DNA of 64,000 nucleotides, taken from assembly GCA_017458335.1 (NCBI GenBank), contig JAFTFT010000005.1:268058-332057 (forward strand), read 5' to 3'. Positions 1 through 10,347 of the stretch are shown piece by piece. The notes under the pieces were generated by a model that saw only the letters and a list, made by a program, of their open reading frames with translations, ran no database searches and was not told the origin of the DNA. The DNA comes from Oscillospiraceae bacterium (GTDB taxonomy: Bacteria; Bacillota; Clostridia; Oscillospirales; Oscillospiraceae). A program made the position numbers and the translations under genes. Every line of letters starts with the position of its first letter. Position 1 is the first letter of the stretch.

Positions 1-195
1 CTGGCCCAGTCCGGTGACGAGCTGGAGAAGCGCCATGCCGAGGCCATGAGCCAGGCCCGCGCCGCCTCCAGCCAGGTGCTGAAAGACGGCGAGGCTGCCC
101 TGAGCGAGCAGCGTGAGAAAACCGCCGAGGCACTGCGCACGGCCACACCGGAGCTGGCAGAGCTGCTGGCAAAGCGGCTGCTCAACGAGGAGTAA
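1..195 (+). CDS. atpF: ATP synthase F0 b-type subunit, C-terminal end (partial)
   Basis: The window opens inside this gene; 64 residues and a TAA stop are visible in frame 1. The visible part is charged and alanine-rich with no glycine or proline breaks except one TPEL turn, as expected for the long helix of a peripheral-stalk b subunit, and it ends in ELLAKRLLNEE. It lies 42 bases before the fused ATP synthase gene, so it is probably the second b-type (b') stalk subunit of the same operon. Assignment rests mainly on position and helical composition, because the membrane anchor lies outside the window. Confidence 0.7.
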   Translation: MAQSGDELEKRHAEAMSQARAASSQVLKDGEAALSEQREKTAEALRTATPELAELLAKRLLNEE

Positions 196-237
196 GCAGA
201 ATGCGAAATTACAGCAGAGAGGAGGGATGACCGGAAT

Positions 238-2511
238 ATGGGAACATTTCACTATACCTTATTATATGGCCTGATTAACTTCGCCATCCTGGCAGTCGCC
301 CTGTATTTTGTCGGCAAGAAGATCATTCCGAAAATGTTCGGCGGACGCCGTACCGGAATCGTCGACCAGATCAAGGCGGCTGATGACGCGGAGGAAAAGG
401 CGAAAGAACTGCTCGCCGGGATTGAAACTGCCAATCAGAAGGGCGAGGAGGAATGCGCCGGCATCCTGAGTGCGGCGCGCGAATCCGCGGCTGCAGAAAA
501 AGAACGTGCGGAAGCCATGAGCCGCAAGACTCTGGATGAGCTGAACGCAGACAACGAAAAGTCCCTGCAGTATCAGACAAAGTCCGCGCGTACCGCCCTG
601 ACCCGCGACACCATGGAAGAGGTGATCACGCAGGCGGCGGTTCTGCTGGCGGATGAAAAGTATGCCGATGCCCGGGCCAGGATGACGGAACGCCTGATCG
701 ACCGGGCGGAGAAAAAGCTCCGGATCACCCGCGGCGATTTGATGGCCTTTCAGGAGAAGGGCTTCATCCCGGTGGAGATGCACGGCGTGACAGAGACGCC
801 GGAGAAGGACATCGTCAGAGTCAAGGCGGCGATCCTGAATGCCCTGCGTGAGGCGGGGGAGACGGCGACGGAAGACCAGATCCGGATTACGACCGGTGCG
901 GATGAGAGCCTGATCGGCGGCGCCTACCTGAAAGTCGGCGACACCGTCTATGACAGCACCCTCAAGGGCATGCTGCAGCGTGTAAGGGATTCGGTCAGTG
1001 TCCTGGAACACGACGACGAAGCGCTTATTGACGCGCTGAAGGAAGAGCTGGCCAAGGCAGACAATGAGACGGCGGTCTACCAGAAGGGAACCGTCATCAG
1101 CGTCTCCGACGGCATCTGCCGCATCGCCGGCGTGTCGGATGCCATGGCGGGCGAGCTGATTGAATTCAACCGGGATCTGCGCGGCATGGTGATGGACCTG
1201 GAGAAGGACAACATCGGCGTCGTGCTGCTGGGCGACTATTCCGGCCTGCAGGAGGGCGATGAGGTCCGCCGCAGCGGACGCATCATCGAAGTCCCGGTGG
1301 GCGAGGAGATGATCGGCCGCGTGGTCGACTCCCTCGGCAATCCCATCGACGGCGGCGGTGAAATCCACACCACCGAGACCCGGCCGATTGAGAGCCCGGC
1401 CCCCGGCGTGATTTCGCGCCGTCCGGTGTCGGTTCCGATGCAGACCGGTATCAAGGCCATCGACGCCCTGGTTCCCATCGGACGCGGCCAGCGTGAGCTG
1501 ATCATCGGCGACCGGCAGACCGGCAAGACGGCGATCGCCATCGACACCATCATCAACCAGAAGGGCAAGGACATGATCTGCATCTATGTCGCCATCGGCC
1601 AGAAGGAGTCGACAGTGGCAGGCTGTGTGCAGAAGCTGCGCGAGCACGACGCAATGGACTATACCATCGTGGTCTGCGCCAGCGCGTCCGAGTCCGCTCC
1701 GATGCTCTACATCGCGCCTTATGCGGGCGCGGCCATGGGCGAATATTTCATGCACAAGGGCAAGGATGTCCTCATCATCTATGACGATCTCTCCAAGCAG
1801 GCGGTTGCCTACCGTGAGATCTCCCTGCTGCTGCACCGTCCGCCCGGACGTGAGGCCTATCCCGGCGACGTCTTCTATCTGCACTCCAGACTGCTGGAGC
1901 GTGCGGCAAGACTCAGCGAGGAAGCCGGCGGCGGCAGCATGACCGCCCTGCCCATCATCGAGACGCAGGCGGGCGATATCTCTGCCTATATCCCGACGAA
2001 CGTTATCTCCATCACCGATGGACAGATCTTCCTGGAGACGGATCTCTTTAACTCCGGCGTCCGTCCGGCCGTCAACGTCGGTCTCTCGGTCTCCCGTGTC
2101 GGCGGCTCAGCCCAGCTGGGCGCCATGAAGCAGGTGGCCGGACGTCTGAGAATGGATCTGGCCCAGTACAGAGAGCTGGCTGCGTTTGCGCAGTTCGGTT
2201 CCGACCTGGACAAGGCGACCCGTTCCACCCTGCACCGCGGCGACCGCATGACGGAGCTTCTCAAGCAGGGCCAGTATGCCCCGATGGAGGCTTCGGATCA
2301 GGTCATCTCCATCTATGCGGTGAGCGAAGGCTATGCCGACGGCGTTGAGCTGAAAGACATTGCCCGGTACGAAAAGGGCCTGCTGCCCTATGTGAACAGC
2401 CGCTATCCGGATCTGAAGAAGCACATCATGAGCGGCAAGAAGCTGGGAGAGGATCAGCTCAAAAAACTGAAGAAGCTCATAACGGAGTACACCGAGAGCT
2501 TTGAAGCGTAA
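238..2511 (+). CDS. atpA: Fused ATP synthase subunit: b-type stalk, C-terminal delta segment and complete alpha subunit
   Basis: One 757-residue frame holds three ATP synthase pieces. Residues about 8-25 are a membrane helix followed by a long charged helix up to about 165, like a b subunit. Residues about 190-250 look like the end of delta, with [18 protein letters not shown] near 226. From about 262 a full alpha subunit follows (about 496 residues; Walker A GDRQTGKT near 424). The six-helix N-terminal domain of delta is not recognisable and no separate atpH exists between the flanking genes. A GAGGAGG ribosome site lies about 11 bases before the ATG. The b-delta fusion of mycobacteria is a known precedent; joining alpha as well is unusual, since F1 needs three alpha copies but one delta. 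Confidence 0.9.
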   Translation: MGTFHYTLLYGLINFAILAVALYFVGKKIIPKMFGGRRTGIVDQIKAADDAEEKAKELLAGIETANQKGEEECAGILSAARESAAAEKERAEAMSRKTLDELNADNEKSLQYQTKSARTALTRDTMEEVITQAAVLLADEKYADARARMTERLIDRAEKKLRITRGDLMAFQEKGFIPVEMHGVTETPEKDIVRVKAAILNALREAGETATEDQIRITTGADESLIGGAYLKVGDTVYDSTLKGMLQRVRDSVSVLEHDDEALIDALKEELAKADNETAVYQKGTVISVSDGICRIAGVSDAMAGELIEFNRDLRGMVMDLEKDNIGVVLLGDYSGLQEGDEVRRSGRIIEVPVGEEMIGRVVDSLGNPIDGGGEIHTTETRPIESPAPGVISRRPVSVPMQTGIKAIDALVPIGRGQRELIIGDRQTGKTAIAIDTIINQKGKDMICIYVAIGQKESTVAGCVQKLREHDAMDYTIVVCASASESAPMLYIAPYAGAAMGEYFMHKGKDVLIIYDDLSKQAVAYREISLLLHRPPGREAYPGDVFYLHSRLLERAARLSEEAGGGSMTALPIIETQAGDISAYIPTNVISITDGQIFLETDLFNSGVRPAVNVGLSVSRVGGSAQLGAMKQVAGRLRMDLAQYRELAAFAQFGSDLDKATRSTLHRGDRMTELLKQGQYAPMEASDQVISIYAVSEGYADGVELKDIARYEKGLLPYVNSRYPDLKKHIMSGKKLGEDQLKKLKKLITEYTESFEA

Positions 2512-2523
2512 GGAGGCTGAAGC

Positions 2524-3393
2524 ATGGCAAACCTGAGAGCCATCCGTACGCGCATCAAGAGCGTTGAGAACACCCGCCAGATCACCAAGTCCATGAAGAT
2601 GGTCGCGGCGGCCAAACTGCGCAAGACCCAGTCCGCGTTTGCCAGCCTGCGCGCCTATGCCGGGGAGAGCGGCAAGCTGCTGGCAGAGGCGTCGGCCGGA
2701 CAGACGGGAATTGAGAATCCCTATCTGACGCCGCACGCGGAATGCCGGAGAATCTGTTACGTGCTGATCGTCGGCAACCGCGGCCTCTGCGGCACCTACA
2801 ACCAGAGCCTTCTGCGCTACTGCGAAAACCTCATCAAGGACAGTGACAAAGAAAACTACGTCATCGTCTGCGGACGCTGGGGCAAGGATCTGATAGCCGC
2901 GGCCGGACTGGAAGTCCGGGAGAACTATGAGATCGGCGATACCCCGACCCATGAGGAAGCGCTGACCCTGGCCGAAAGGCTCAAGGAACTCTACCGGGAA
3001 GGGAGCGTCGACGAGATCCGTCTGGTGTATCAGCATTACCGTTCCGTTCTGTCGCAGGTGCCGGAACAGGCACAGCTGCTTCCTCTGCAGAAACAGGAGG
3101 AGACGGGCAGTGCGGACAGAAGCACGATCTTTGAACCGGACCGTGATAGCCTGCTTAACACGCTGCTGGACATGTACATCGGCAATACCGTCCATGCCGT
3201 TCTGCTGGAGGCCCGGACCGGCGAGCATTCCGCCCGCATGACCGCGATGACCGCGGCGGCGGACAACACGGAAGAGCTCATCAACGATCTGACCCTGGAA
3301 CTCAACCACGCACGCCAGGCAGCCATTACCACCGAAATCTCCGAAATCGCAGGCGGTGCGGAAGCACTTCGGAACAACACTGCCGGAGGATAA
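2524..3393 (+). CDS. atpG: ATP synthase F1 gamma subunit
   Basis: Encodes the 289-residue central rotor shaft of F1. The N-terminal helix carries the family pattern IRTRIKSVENTRQITKSMKMVAAAKL, and the C-terminal helix ends with the typical run of E-I-S-E-I-A-G-G-A-E-A-L. Length is normal. It begins 12 bases after the fused alpha gene with an AAGGAGG site and stops 3 bases before atpD, so the genes are one transcript and probably translationally coupled. Nothing about this subunit appears altered, although its neighbours are. Confidence 0.96.
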   Translation: MANLRAIRTRIKSVENTRQITKSMKMVAAAKLRKTQSAFASLRAYAGESGKLLAEASAGQTGIENPYLTPHAECRRICYVLIVGNRGLCGTYNQSLLRYCENLIKDSDKENYVIVCGRWGKDLIAAAGLEVRENYEIGDTPTHEEALTLAERLKELYREGSVDEIRLVYQHYRSVLSQVPEQAQLLPLQKQEETGSADRSTIFEPDRDSLLNTLLDMYIGNTVHAVLLEARTGEHSARMTAMTAAADNTEELINDLTLELNHARQAAITTEISEIAGGAEALRNNTAGG

Positions 3394-4782
<1,389 letters not shown>

Positions 4783-4797
4783 GCGGAGGAAGAGGCA

Positions 4798-5058
4798 ATG
4801 GCAAAGTCTTTTCATCTGCGGATCATGACCGCGGAGGGCACGCTGCTGGAAGGGGAGGCGGACTACTGCCACATCCCGACGACGGCGGGCTCTGTCGGCG
4901 TTCTGGCCGACCACGCCCCGATGCTCTGCGCGATGCCGGAGGGCGAGACGCTCTGCCGGATGGAGGACGGAACGGAGAAGACCGTCCGGCACTCCTCCGG
5001 CGTGGCCGATGTCCGCGACAACCGGGTCACCATTCTGGCCGACCGCGCGGAACTGTAA
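4798..5058 (+). CDS. atpC: ATP synthase F1 epsilon subunit, short form
   Basis: An 86-residue epsilon subunit that joins the rotor to the c ring. It has the N-terminal beta-sandwich (LRIMTAEGTLLEGEADYCHIPTT, GSVGVLADHAPM) but stops at DRAEL, where a usual 130-140-residue epsilon would continue into its two C-terminal helices. Those helices normally inhibit ATP hydrolysis, so this enzyme may lack that brake (inference). A rho-independent terminator follows 14 bases later, so the short end is not caused by the window or an obvious frameshift; short epsilon forms are known in some bacteria. Confidence 0.92.
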   Translation: MAKSFHLRIMTAEGTLLEGEADYCHIPTTAGSVGVLADHAPMLCAMPEGETLCRMEDGTEKTVRHSSGVADVRDNRVTILADRAEL

Positions 5059-5071
5059 ACAGAACAATCCA

Positions 5072-5102
5072 AAAAAACGCAGCTCACAGAGCTGCGTTTT
5101 TT
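5072..5102. terminator. Rho-independent terminator of the atp operon
   Basis: Perfect stem AAACGCAGCTC / GAGCTGCGTTT with a CACA-type loop, flanked by A and T runs on both sides, so it can work in both directions. It ends the atp operon and can also serve the convergent LacI-type gene. Confidence 0.93.
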
Positions 5103-5143
5103 GTTGGGCTTCATTTTTCGCGGGAGAATCCTTGAAGAGACCG

Positions 5144-6193
5144 TTACCGGCCGCGGAAGTCGCTGTGAAACGGGTCATAGACGCTGCTGTCGCCGACAGC
5201 GGCGGGACCGTCCTTTGTCGTGCCGCCCGGAACATAGGTCACCGGAAGACGGAAGATGCTCTCATGGGTGGAGGATTCAGAAGAGAGGAGAAGATCCACC
5301 GCGGTCTCCGCCATCCGGCGAAGAGGCTGGACAATGGTGGAGCAGACATAAAAACCCGTCGCAAAATTGATAATCCCGTCATAGCCGATGATCTGGACAT
5401 CGTCTGGGACCCGGACACCGTTCCTTTCCAGATAATTGATGACGCGTCTGGCAAGACCGTCGGTGTTACAGAAGATGCCGTCAAAATCGAAACGGCTGTC
5501 ATGAAGATGTTCCATCAGGAAGCGGTAGATCGGAGCTTCGGTCTCTTCATCATTGACGTAGAGAAGCTCATATTCCGTCCCGGTGCGGCGGCAGGCCTCT
5601 TCAAAGCCGGGGCCGCGCCGGTCCGCTTCGCTCTGAATCTCGGGGCCGATGCGCAGGAAGAGAAGTCTGCGGCAGCCGAGCTCCAGCAGCTTTTCTGCCG
5701 CCATCTGTCCGCCGCGGAAGTTATCGGAGGACACGCAGGGAATATCCGGGTGAAACTGCCGATCGATGGTGACAACCGGAACGTCAGCTTCGACAACAAG
5801 ATCCGGACGGTAGGTCAGGGCAATGATACCGTCGACCTTGTTCTGCTCAATCAGACGAAAACACTTTAGCTCAGCGTCCGGATCAAAGTTCGTGATCATG
5901 ACGTTGGTGAGATAACCGCGGCGCATCAGCGAAGCGGTCAGCTCATCGATCAGCGACGCAAAGAAGGGATGCCGAAGAGACGGCATCAGCAGCCCGACAC
6001 AGAAGGTCTTGTTTGTTTTCAGGCCGCGGGCATAGTTGTTCACGCGGTAATTGAGCTTTTCCGCGGCGGCTTCCACGCGCTCGCGGTATTCTTCACCGAC
6101 CGGGAAACCGTTGAACACCCGGGAGACGGTGCCGAGCGCCACGCCCGCTTCCCGGGCGACATCTTTCATAGTTGGCTGTAAACTGCGACTCAT
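5144..6193 (-). CDS. LacI-family transcriptional regulator of the sucrose/alpha-glucoside locus
   Basis: A 349-residue LacI/GalR repressor. The N-terminal helix-turn-helix is MKDVAREAGVALGTVSRVFN, followed by a periplasmic-binding-protein-like effector domain (VGLLMPSLRHPFFASLIDEL, DGIFCNTDGLA, IIGYDG). The ATG at 6193 has an AGAGGA site about 11 bases upstream; MKDVARE at 6169 is an alternative start. It is divergent from the sugar ABC operon, and LacI-type palindromes lie before that operon and before the GH32 gene. The C-terminal tail past 330 is extended with a DSSVYDPFHSDFRGR end. The effector is presumably a sugar of this pathway, which is inference. Confidence 0.9.
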   Translation of the reverse strand: MSRSLQPTMKDVAREAGVALGTVSRVFNGFPVGEEYRERVEAAAEKLNYRVNNYARGLKTNKTFCVGLLMPSLRHPFFASLIDELTASLMRRGYLTNVMITNFDPDAELKCFRLIEQNKVDGIIALTYRPDLVVEADVPVVTIDRQFHPDIPCVSSDNFRGGQMAAEKLLELGCRRLLFLRIGPEIQSEADRRGPGFEEACRRTGTEYELLYVNDEETEAPIYRFLMEHLHDSRFDFDGIFCNTDGLARRVINYLERNGVRVPDDVQIIGYDGIINFATGFYVCSTIVQPLRRMAETAVDLLLSSESSTHESIFRLPVTYVPGGTTKDGPAAVGDSSVYDPFHSDFRGR

Positions 6194-6374
6194 CGAAGCG
6201 GATTCCTCTCATCTTTCTGTCTGAGACAGTATATAGATATTATAACAAGCAAACAGAGAGAAGAAAAGACCGATTTGTGAGATGAGCTTTCGTCATTTTG
6301 CAACAAAAATGTGAAGGATATTTATGCAAGTTGCGAGAATTTCCGAGCGATAACGTTTTCGGAAAAGGGAGGAA

Positions 6375-6429
6375 TTGACACGGATAATCCCGTATGTTAA
6401 TATATTGTTCACAGCGATGTAACGTTTCA
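6375..6429 (+). promoter_or_regulatory. Promoter and LacI-type operator of the sugar ABC operon
   Basis: TTGACA at 6375 and TAATAT at 6398 are 17 bases apart. The near-palindrome TGTAACGTTTCA (6418-6429) lies at about the transcription start, matching the general LacI-family operator form; a weaker GATAACGTTTTCGG lies upstream near 6350. The 315-base gap 6194-6508 otherwise shows no gene. Confidence 0.75.
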
Positions 6430-6508
6430 TGATACGCTTTTCCGAACGGAATCGGGTGCGCCATGGCCGTTATGAAAAAGTAAAATGAAATCAGAAAGGA
6501 AGCAGAAC

Positions 6509-7756
6509 ATGAAAAAAACAATTGCGTTGCTCCTCGCGCTGGTCATGGTTTTCGCCTTGGTCGGTACCTCCGCTTTTGCGGCCCCGGTTGAAGTGACCAT
6601 CTTCAACTCCAAGATGGAGATCCAGAGCCAGCTGGAAGAACTGGCGAACGAGTGGAATGCAGACCATGATGATGTCAACATCACGGTCTACTATTCCTCC
6701 GACACCGTCGCGGCGCACATGGCCTCCCGCTATGCCGCCAAGAATCCGTACGTCATCTCCATGGTCGACGCGAAGGACATCTACTCCCTCGGACCCGAGC
6801 ATGCCCTTGACATGAGCGATCAGGACTGGGTCAAGGACACCACCCAGGCCATCACGGTTGACGGCAAGGTCCTCGGCTTCCCGGTCTGCGTCGAAGCCCG
6901 CGGCATCCTCTACAACGCCAGCGCCATCGAGGCTGCCACAGGTGAAGCCTTCGATCCCGCCGCCATCAAGACGACCGAAGATTTCCAGGCCCTGATCGAT
7001 GCTCTGATTGCCGGCGGCATGGCGACGCCCTGCGGCCTGCAGAAAGAGGACTGGTCTCTTGCCGCGCATTTCTTTGCCTCTGTCTATGAGATGCACGATG
7101 ATCCCGATGCCTTCATCGCCGGCATCAAGGACGGTTCCGTGAACCTGGCGGACGATGCTGTTTTCAATGCCCTGATGGACACCTTTGATGTCATGAAGGC
7201 CAACAACTGGATGAAGGACGCCCCGCTCTCCGCTGTCCGTGAGGACACCGAGATGTACCTCGCCCTCGGCGAGATCGCGTTCAAGTACGGCGGCAACTGG
7301 GACTGGTCCGACATCAAGGAGTTTGAACCCGATGAGAACCTCGGCATGATGCCGGTTCCCAGCGCCCTGGAAGGCTACAACGACAAACTCGTCGGCGGCG
7401 GCTCCAAGTACTTCTTCATCGACAACTCCGTCTCCGCTGAGCAGCAGGAAGCTGCCAAGCAGTTCCTCAACTGGCTGGTCTATGACGAAGCCGGACAGGA
7501 CTTCCTGGTCAATACCTGCGCGCTTGTTCCCGCCTTCTCCAACATCACCCTGCCGGTTTCCGATCCTCTCGGCGCCTCCGTCAAGAGCTATGCGGATACC
7601 GGAGCCATGGTCGGCAACTACAACTACCTGCCGGATGACCACTATGCCAAGGTCGGTATCTCCTTCCAGAAGTATCTGGGCGATCAGATTGACCGCGCGG
7701 GCTTTGCCGATGAAGTGACCGCATACTGGGCCACGGCCGAGGTCGGCGCCCACTGA
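6509..7756 (+). CDS. Sugar ABC transporter extracellular solute-binding protein
   Basis: A family-1 (MalE-like) sugar-binding protein of 415 residues exported by a signal peptide MKKTIALLLALVMVFALVGT ending near SAFA/A. The start at 6509 is chosen because AAGGA lies about 8 bases upstream and the signal peptide begins there; an in-frame ATG at 6485 would add eight charged residues. No lipobox cysteine is seen, unusual for a Gram-positive binding protein, so retention at the membrane is unclear. It is the first gene of an operon with two permeases and glucoside hydrolases; sucrose, isomaltose or related glucosides are likely ligands (inference). Confidence 0.9.
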   Translation: MKKTIALLLALVMVFALVGTSAFAAPVEVTIFNSKMEIQSQLEELANEWNADHDDVNITVYYSSDTVAAHMASRYAAKNPYVISMVDAKDIYSLGPEHALDMSDQDWVKDTTQAITVDGKVLGFPVCVEARGILYNASAIEAATGEAFDPAAIKTTEDFQALIDALIAGGMATPCGLQKEDWSLAAHFFASVYEMHDDPDAFIAGIKDGSVNLADDAVFNALMDTFDVMKANNWMKDAPLSAVREDTEMYLALGEIAFKYGGNWDWSDIKEFEPDENLGMMPVPSALEGYNDKLVGGGSKYFFIDNSVSAEQQEAAKQFLNWLVYDEAGQDFLVNTCALVPAFSNITLPVSDPLGASVKSYADTGAMVGNYNYLPDDHYAKVGISFQKYLGDQIDRAGFADEVTAYWATAEVGAH

Positions 7757-7771
7757 TCCACAGCGATACGG

Positions 7772-7807
7772 AAACCCCGGGTATCAGAACCCCGATACCC
7801 GGGTTTC
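7772..7807 (+). repeat. Intercistronic hairpin after the binding-protein gene
   Basis: AAACCCCGGGTATC and GATACCCGGGTTT flank a short loop, 16 bases after the stop and 30 bases before the permease gene, with no T run. Such hairpins commonly shield the upstream mRNA from 3' decay so the binding protein is made in excess. Confidence 0.75.
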
Positions 7808-7836
7808 ACTACAACTGCAGATAGGAAGGTATTCTG

Positions 7837-8712
7837 ATGAAACAAAATACCCTGAGCTATAAAGTCAAGCAATATCTGATGTTCGGCGGGGTTGGCACGG
7901 CGCTGTTCCTCTGTGTGGTGATTGCTCCGTTCCTTTACGGCCTGTATCTCACCCTCACCAGCTGGGACGGCGTCAGCAAAGCAAAGCCCTTTGTCGGATT
8001 TCAGAACTTTGCGGCCGCCTTTCAGGACACCACCTACTGGCAGGCCATGGGCCGCACCCTTATTTATTCGGTGTTTGCCGTTATTCTCATTAACATTGTC
8101 GCCTTTGCGCTGGCCTATCTGGTCACCAGCGGCGTGAAGGGACAGAATTTCTTCCGCGCCGGTTTCTTCGTGCCGAACCTGATCGGCGGTATCGTCCTCG
8201 GTTATGTGTGGCAGTTTGTTTTTAACCGTGCCTTTGTCGCCATCGGCAAAGCGCTCGGCGGTTCCTCCGTCTCACTTCTGGCTACCCCAAACGGCGCCAT
8301 GTTCGCATTGATTCTGGTCTCGGTCTGGCAGTATGCAGGCTACATGATGCTGATCTATGTGGCGGGCTTCATGAGCGTCTCCAAGGACGTACAGGAAGCC
8401 TCTCTGATCGACGGCTGCACCCCGGCCCAGGCCATGAAGAACGTCACGATCCCCCTGATGCGCTCCAGCTTCGTGCAGTGCATCTTCCTGAGCATTACCC
8501 GCTGCTTCGTCGTGTACGACGTGAACCTCTCCCTGACCAAGGGCGAGCCGTTCGGCTCCTCGGTCATGGCGGCCATGCACGTGTACAATCAGGCCTTTAC
8601 GTACAGAAACTTCGGCCTCGGACAGGCTGAAGCCGTGATCCTGTTCCTGGTTTGCGCCATTGTCGGCGTGACGCAGGTTCTGGTTGGTAAGAGAGGGGAG
8701 GTTGAAGCGTAA
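7837..8712 (+). CDS. Sugar ABC transporter permease, MalF/UgpA type
   Basis: A 291-residue inner-membrane permease with six predicted membrane segments, beginning with a hydrophobic helix at about 16-38. The EAA loop that contacts the ATPase reads EASLIDGCTPAQAMKNVTIPLM near residues 187-208. An AGGAAGG site lies just before the ATG. Its stop codon overlaps the start of the next permease by one base (TAATG), so the two half-transporters are probably made in equal amounts. No ATPase gene is present in the operon; a shared MsmK-type ATPase encoded elsewhere is likely. Confidence 0.93.
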   Translation: MKQNTLSYKVKQYLMFGGVGTALFLCVVIAPFLYGLYLTLTSWDGVSKAKPFVGFQNFAAAFQDTTYWQAMGRTLIYSVFAVILINIVAFALAYLVTSGVKGQNFFRAGFFVPNLIGGIVLGYVWQFVFNRAFVAIGKALGGSSVSLLATPNGAMFALILVSVWQYAGYMMLIYVAGFMSVSKDVQEASLIDGCTPAQAMKNVTIPLMRSSFVQCIFLSITRCFVVYDVNLSLTKGEPFGSSVMAAMHVYNQAFTYRNFGLGQAEAVILFLVCAIVGVTQVLVGKRGEVEA

Positions 8713-9578
8713 TGACAGAGAACGAAAGAGCTGCCCGCAACAAGAAGATCGCCCATGTCATCATGTGGATTGTCCTCCTGCTTCTGTTTATCTGCTTCAT
8801 TTTCCCGTTTATCCTGGTGGTCATCAACGTTTTCAAGAGCAAGGTTGACATCGTCGCAAATCCGCTGTCCCTGATCGGAACAAGGAAAGGCTTTACGCTG
8901 GATAACTTCCCTGCGGCGATGGAGAAGATGCAGTTCTGGAAGGTCTTCGGAAACTCACTGATCATCACGGTAACCGCGACGATCCTGACGATTCTGGTGT
9001 CCTCCATGACCGCTTTCGTCATTGTCCGCAACGGCAGATGGAAGTTCTGCACCCTGATTTTCTCGCTGATGATCGCGTCGATGGTCATTCCGTTCCAGGT
9101 CCTGATGCTCCCGCTGGTGTCCATTTACGGCGGCATGCTGAACGTGCTGAACCACCGGATCACCCTGATCCTGATGCATGTCGGCTTCTCGGTGTCGATG
9201 GCGGTCTTCATGTTCCACGGGGCGATCAAGACGAACATCCCGCTGGCCCTGGAAGAAGCCGCGACGATCGACGGGTGCAGCCGGTGGCAGACCTGGTGGA
9301 AGGTCGTCTTCCCCCTGCTCAAGCCCACCATCGCGACCGTCGGTATCATCAACGCGATGGCTTACTGGAACGACTACCTGCTGCCGAGCCTGGTGCTGAC
9401 CGAGAAGCCCCTTTACACCATCCCCATTGCGACACAGGCCTTCTACGGAACCTATTCCACCGATATCGGCCTCGTTATGGCGGCGCTGCTGCTGGCGATG
9501 CTGCCGATCCTGATCCTGTATGTGTTCCTGCAGCGCTACATCGTCGAAGGCGTTGCCTCCGGCGCGGTAAAGGGCTGA
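8712..9578 (+). CDS. Sugar ABC transporter permease, MalG/UgpE type
   Basis: The second 288-residue permease, with six predicted membrane segments and the EAA loop EEAATIDGCSRWQTWWKVVFPLLKPT near residues 178-203. The start overlaps the previous stop by one base. It forms the membrane channel together with the MalF-type partner. The C-terminal end VEGVASGAVKG is typical of carbohydrate-uptake (CUT1) permeases. It is followed by a 30-base perfect palindrome. Confidence 0.94.
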   Translation: MTENERAARNKKIAHVIMWIVLLLLFICFIFPFILVVINVFKSKVDIVANPLSLIGTRKGFTLDNFPAAMEKMQFWKVFGNSLIITVTATILTILVSSMTAFVIVRNGRWKFCTLIFSLMIASMVIPFQVLMLPLVSIYGGMLNVLNHRITLILMHVGFSVSMAVFMFHGAIKTNIPLALEEAATIDGCSRWQTWWKVVFPLLKPTIATVGIINAMAYWNDYLLPSLVLTEKPLYTIPIATQAFYGTYSTDIGLVMAALLLAMLPILILYVFLQRYIVEGVASGAVKG

Positions 9579-9623
9579 TCCGAAAGACGGACCGCACAGA
9601 TTCAGATTACTTTTCAAGCAAGC

Positions 9624-9653
9624 GATTTCCCCGCCCGGCCGGGCGGGGAAATC
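9624..9653. repeat. GC-rich intergenic palindrome (element family)
   Basis: Perfect 30-base palindrome whose arms contain GATTTCCCCGCCC and GGGCGGGGAAATC. There is no T run after it. It belongs to the set of CCCCGCC/GGCGGGG elements scattered through the window. Confidence 0.8.
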
Positions 9654-9717
9654 TTCTGTGACCCGGCAGAAGCCGGGCTGTGTACATCTACAGACCGGAA
9701 GGAAAGGACGGTATGCC

Positions 9718-10347
9718 GTGAGACGAATCTTTGATATGGAGAATCCGTTCTGGCAGGGACTGAGCGTGATCGCGGACATGATGCTCCTGAACCTGCTGAC
9801 GCTGCTGTGCTGCGTACCGGTCATTACGGCGGGCGCCGCGCTGACGGCTATGAACGACATGGTCATCCGGATCGTACGCCAGGAAGAGAACGGTATCCTG
9901 AAAGGCTACGGACGGGCCTTCCGGCAGAATCTGAAAAACGGCATTCTTTTCGGCCTGATCCTTTTGGCCGCGGCTGGCCTGCTCTACTTCGACTATCTCT
10001 GCGCACTGACTTATGCGCCGATCTTCCGCTACGGGATCGCGGCGCTGGCAATTCTGCTGCTGGCTCTGACGATCTATACATTCGCCCTGATGGCGCGGTA
10101 TGACAACCCGCTTCGTGTCACGCTGAAAAACGCGGTGATACTGGCGGTGGGATATTTCCCCCAGACCCTCGGGATGATCTGTTTTACGACGGCTTTCTGG
10201 CTGTTGTGCATCCGCTTCTGGCGGTACGGAACGCCGGTTCTGTTCCTGTTTGGGTTCTCACTGCCCTGCTATGTCTGTGTCCTGCTGATGCGGAAGATGT
10301 TTGCCCAACTGGAAGAAGAGAAGGATGACGGAGGAAAGAACGAATGA
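9718..10347 (+). CDS. DUF624 (YesL-like) membrane protein
   Basis: A roughly 209-residue membrane protein of the YesL/DUF624 family, often encoded in carbohydrate ABC operons; its role is unknown. The GTG at 9718 is preferred because AAGGAAAGGA lies 9 bases upstream and the product then begins MRRIFDMENPFWQ, the typical start of the family. An upstream in-frame GTG at 9658 falls in the arm-flank of the palindrome. Four to five membrane helices are visible, and the last 15 residues are charged. It overlaps the next gene by four bases (ATGA). Confidence 0.85.
   Translation: MRRIFDMENPFWQGLSVIADMMLLNLLTLLCCVPVITAGAALTAMNDMVIRIVRQEENGILKGYGRAFRQNLKNGILFGLILLAAAGLLYFDYLCALTYAPIFRYGIAALAILLLALTIYTFALMARYDNPLRVTLKNAVILAVGYFPQTLGMICFTTAFWLLCIRFWRYGTPVLFLFGFSLPCYVCVLLMRKMFAQLEEEKDDGGKNE

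Noticed and set aside
262-1884. Long antisense ORF (540 codons) across the ATP synthase fusion gene
   Set aside because: It mirrors the highly conserved alpha frame, has no ribosome site or family features, and is explained by the GC-rich codon bias. Similar long antisense frames over most other genes were rejected for the same reason.
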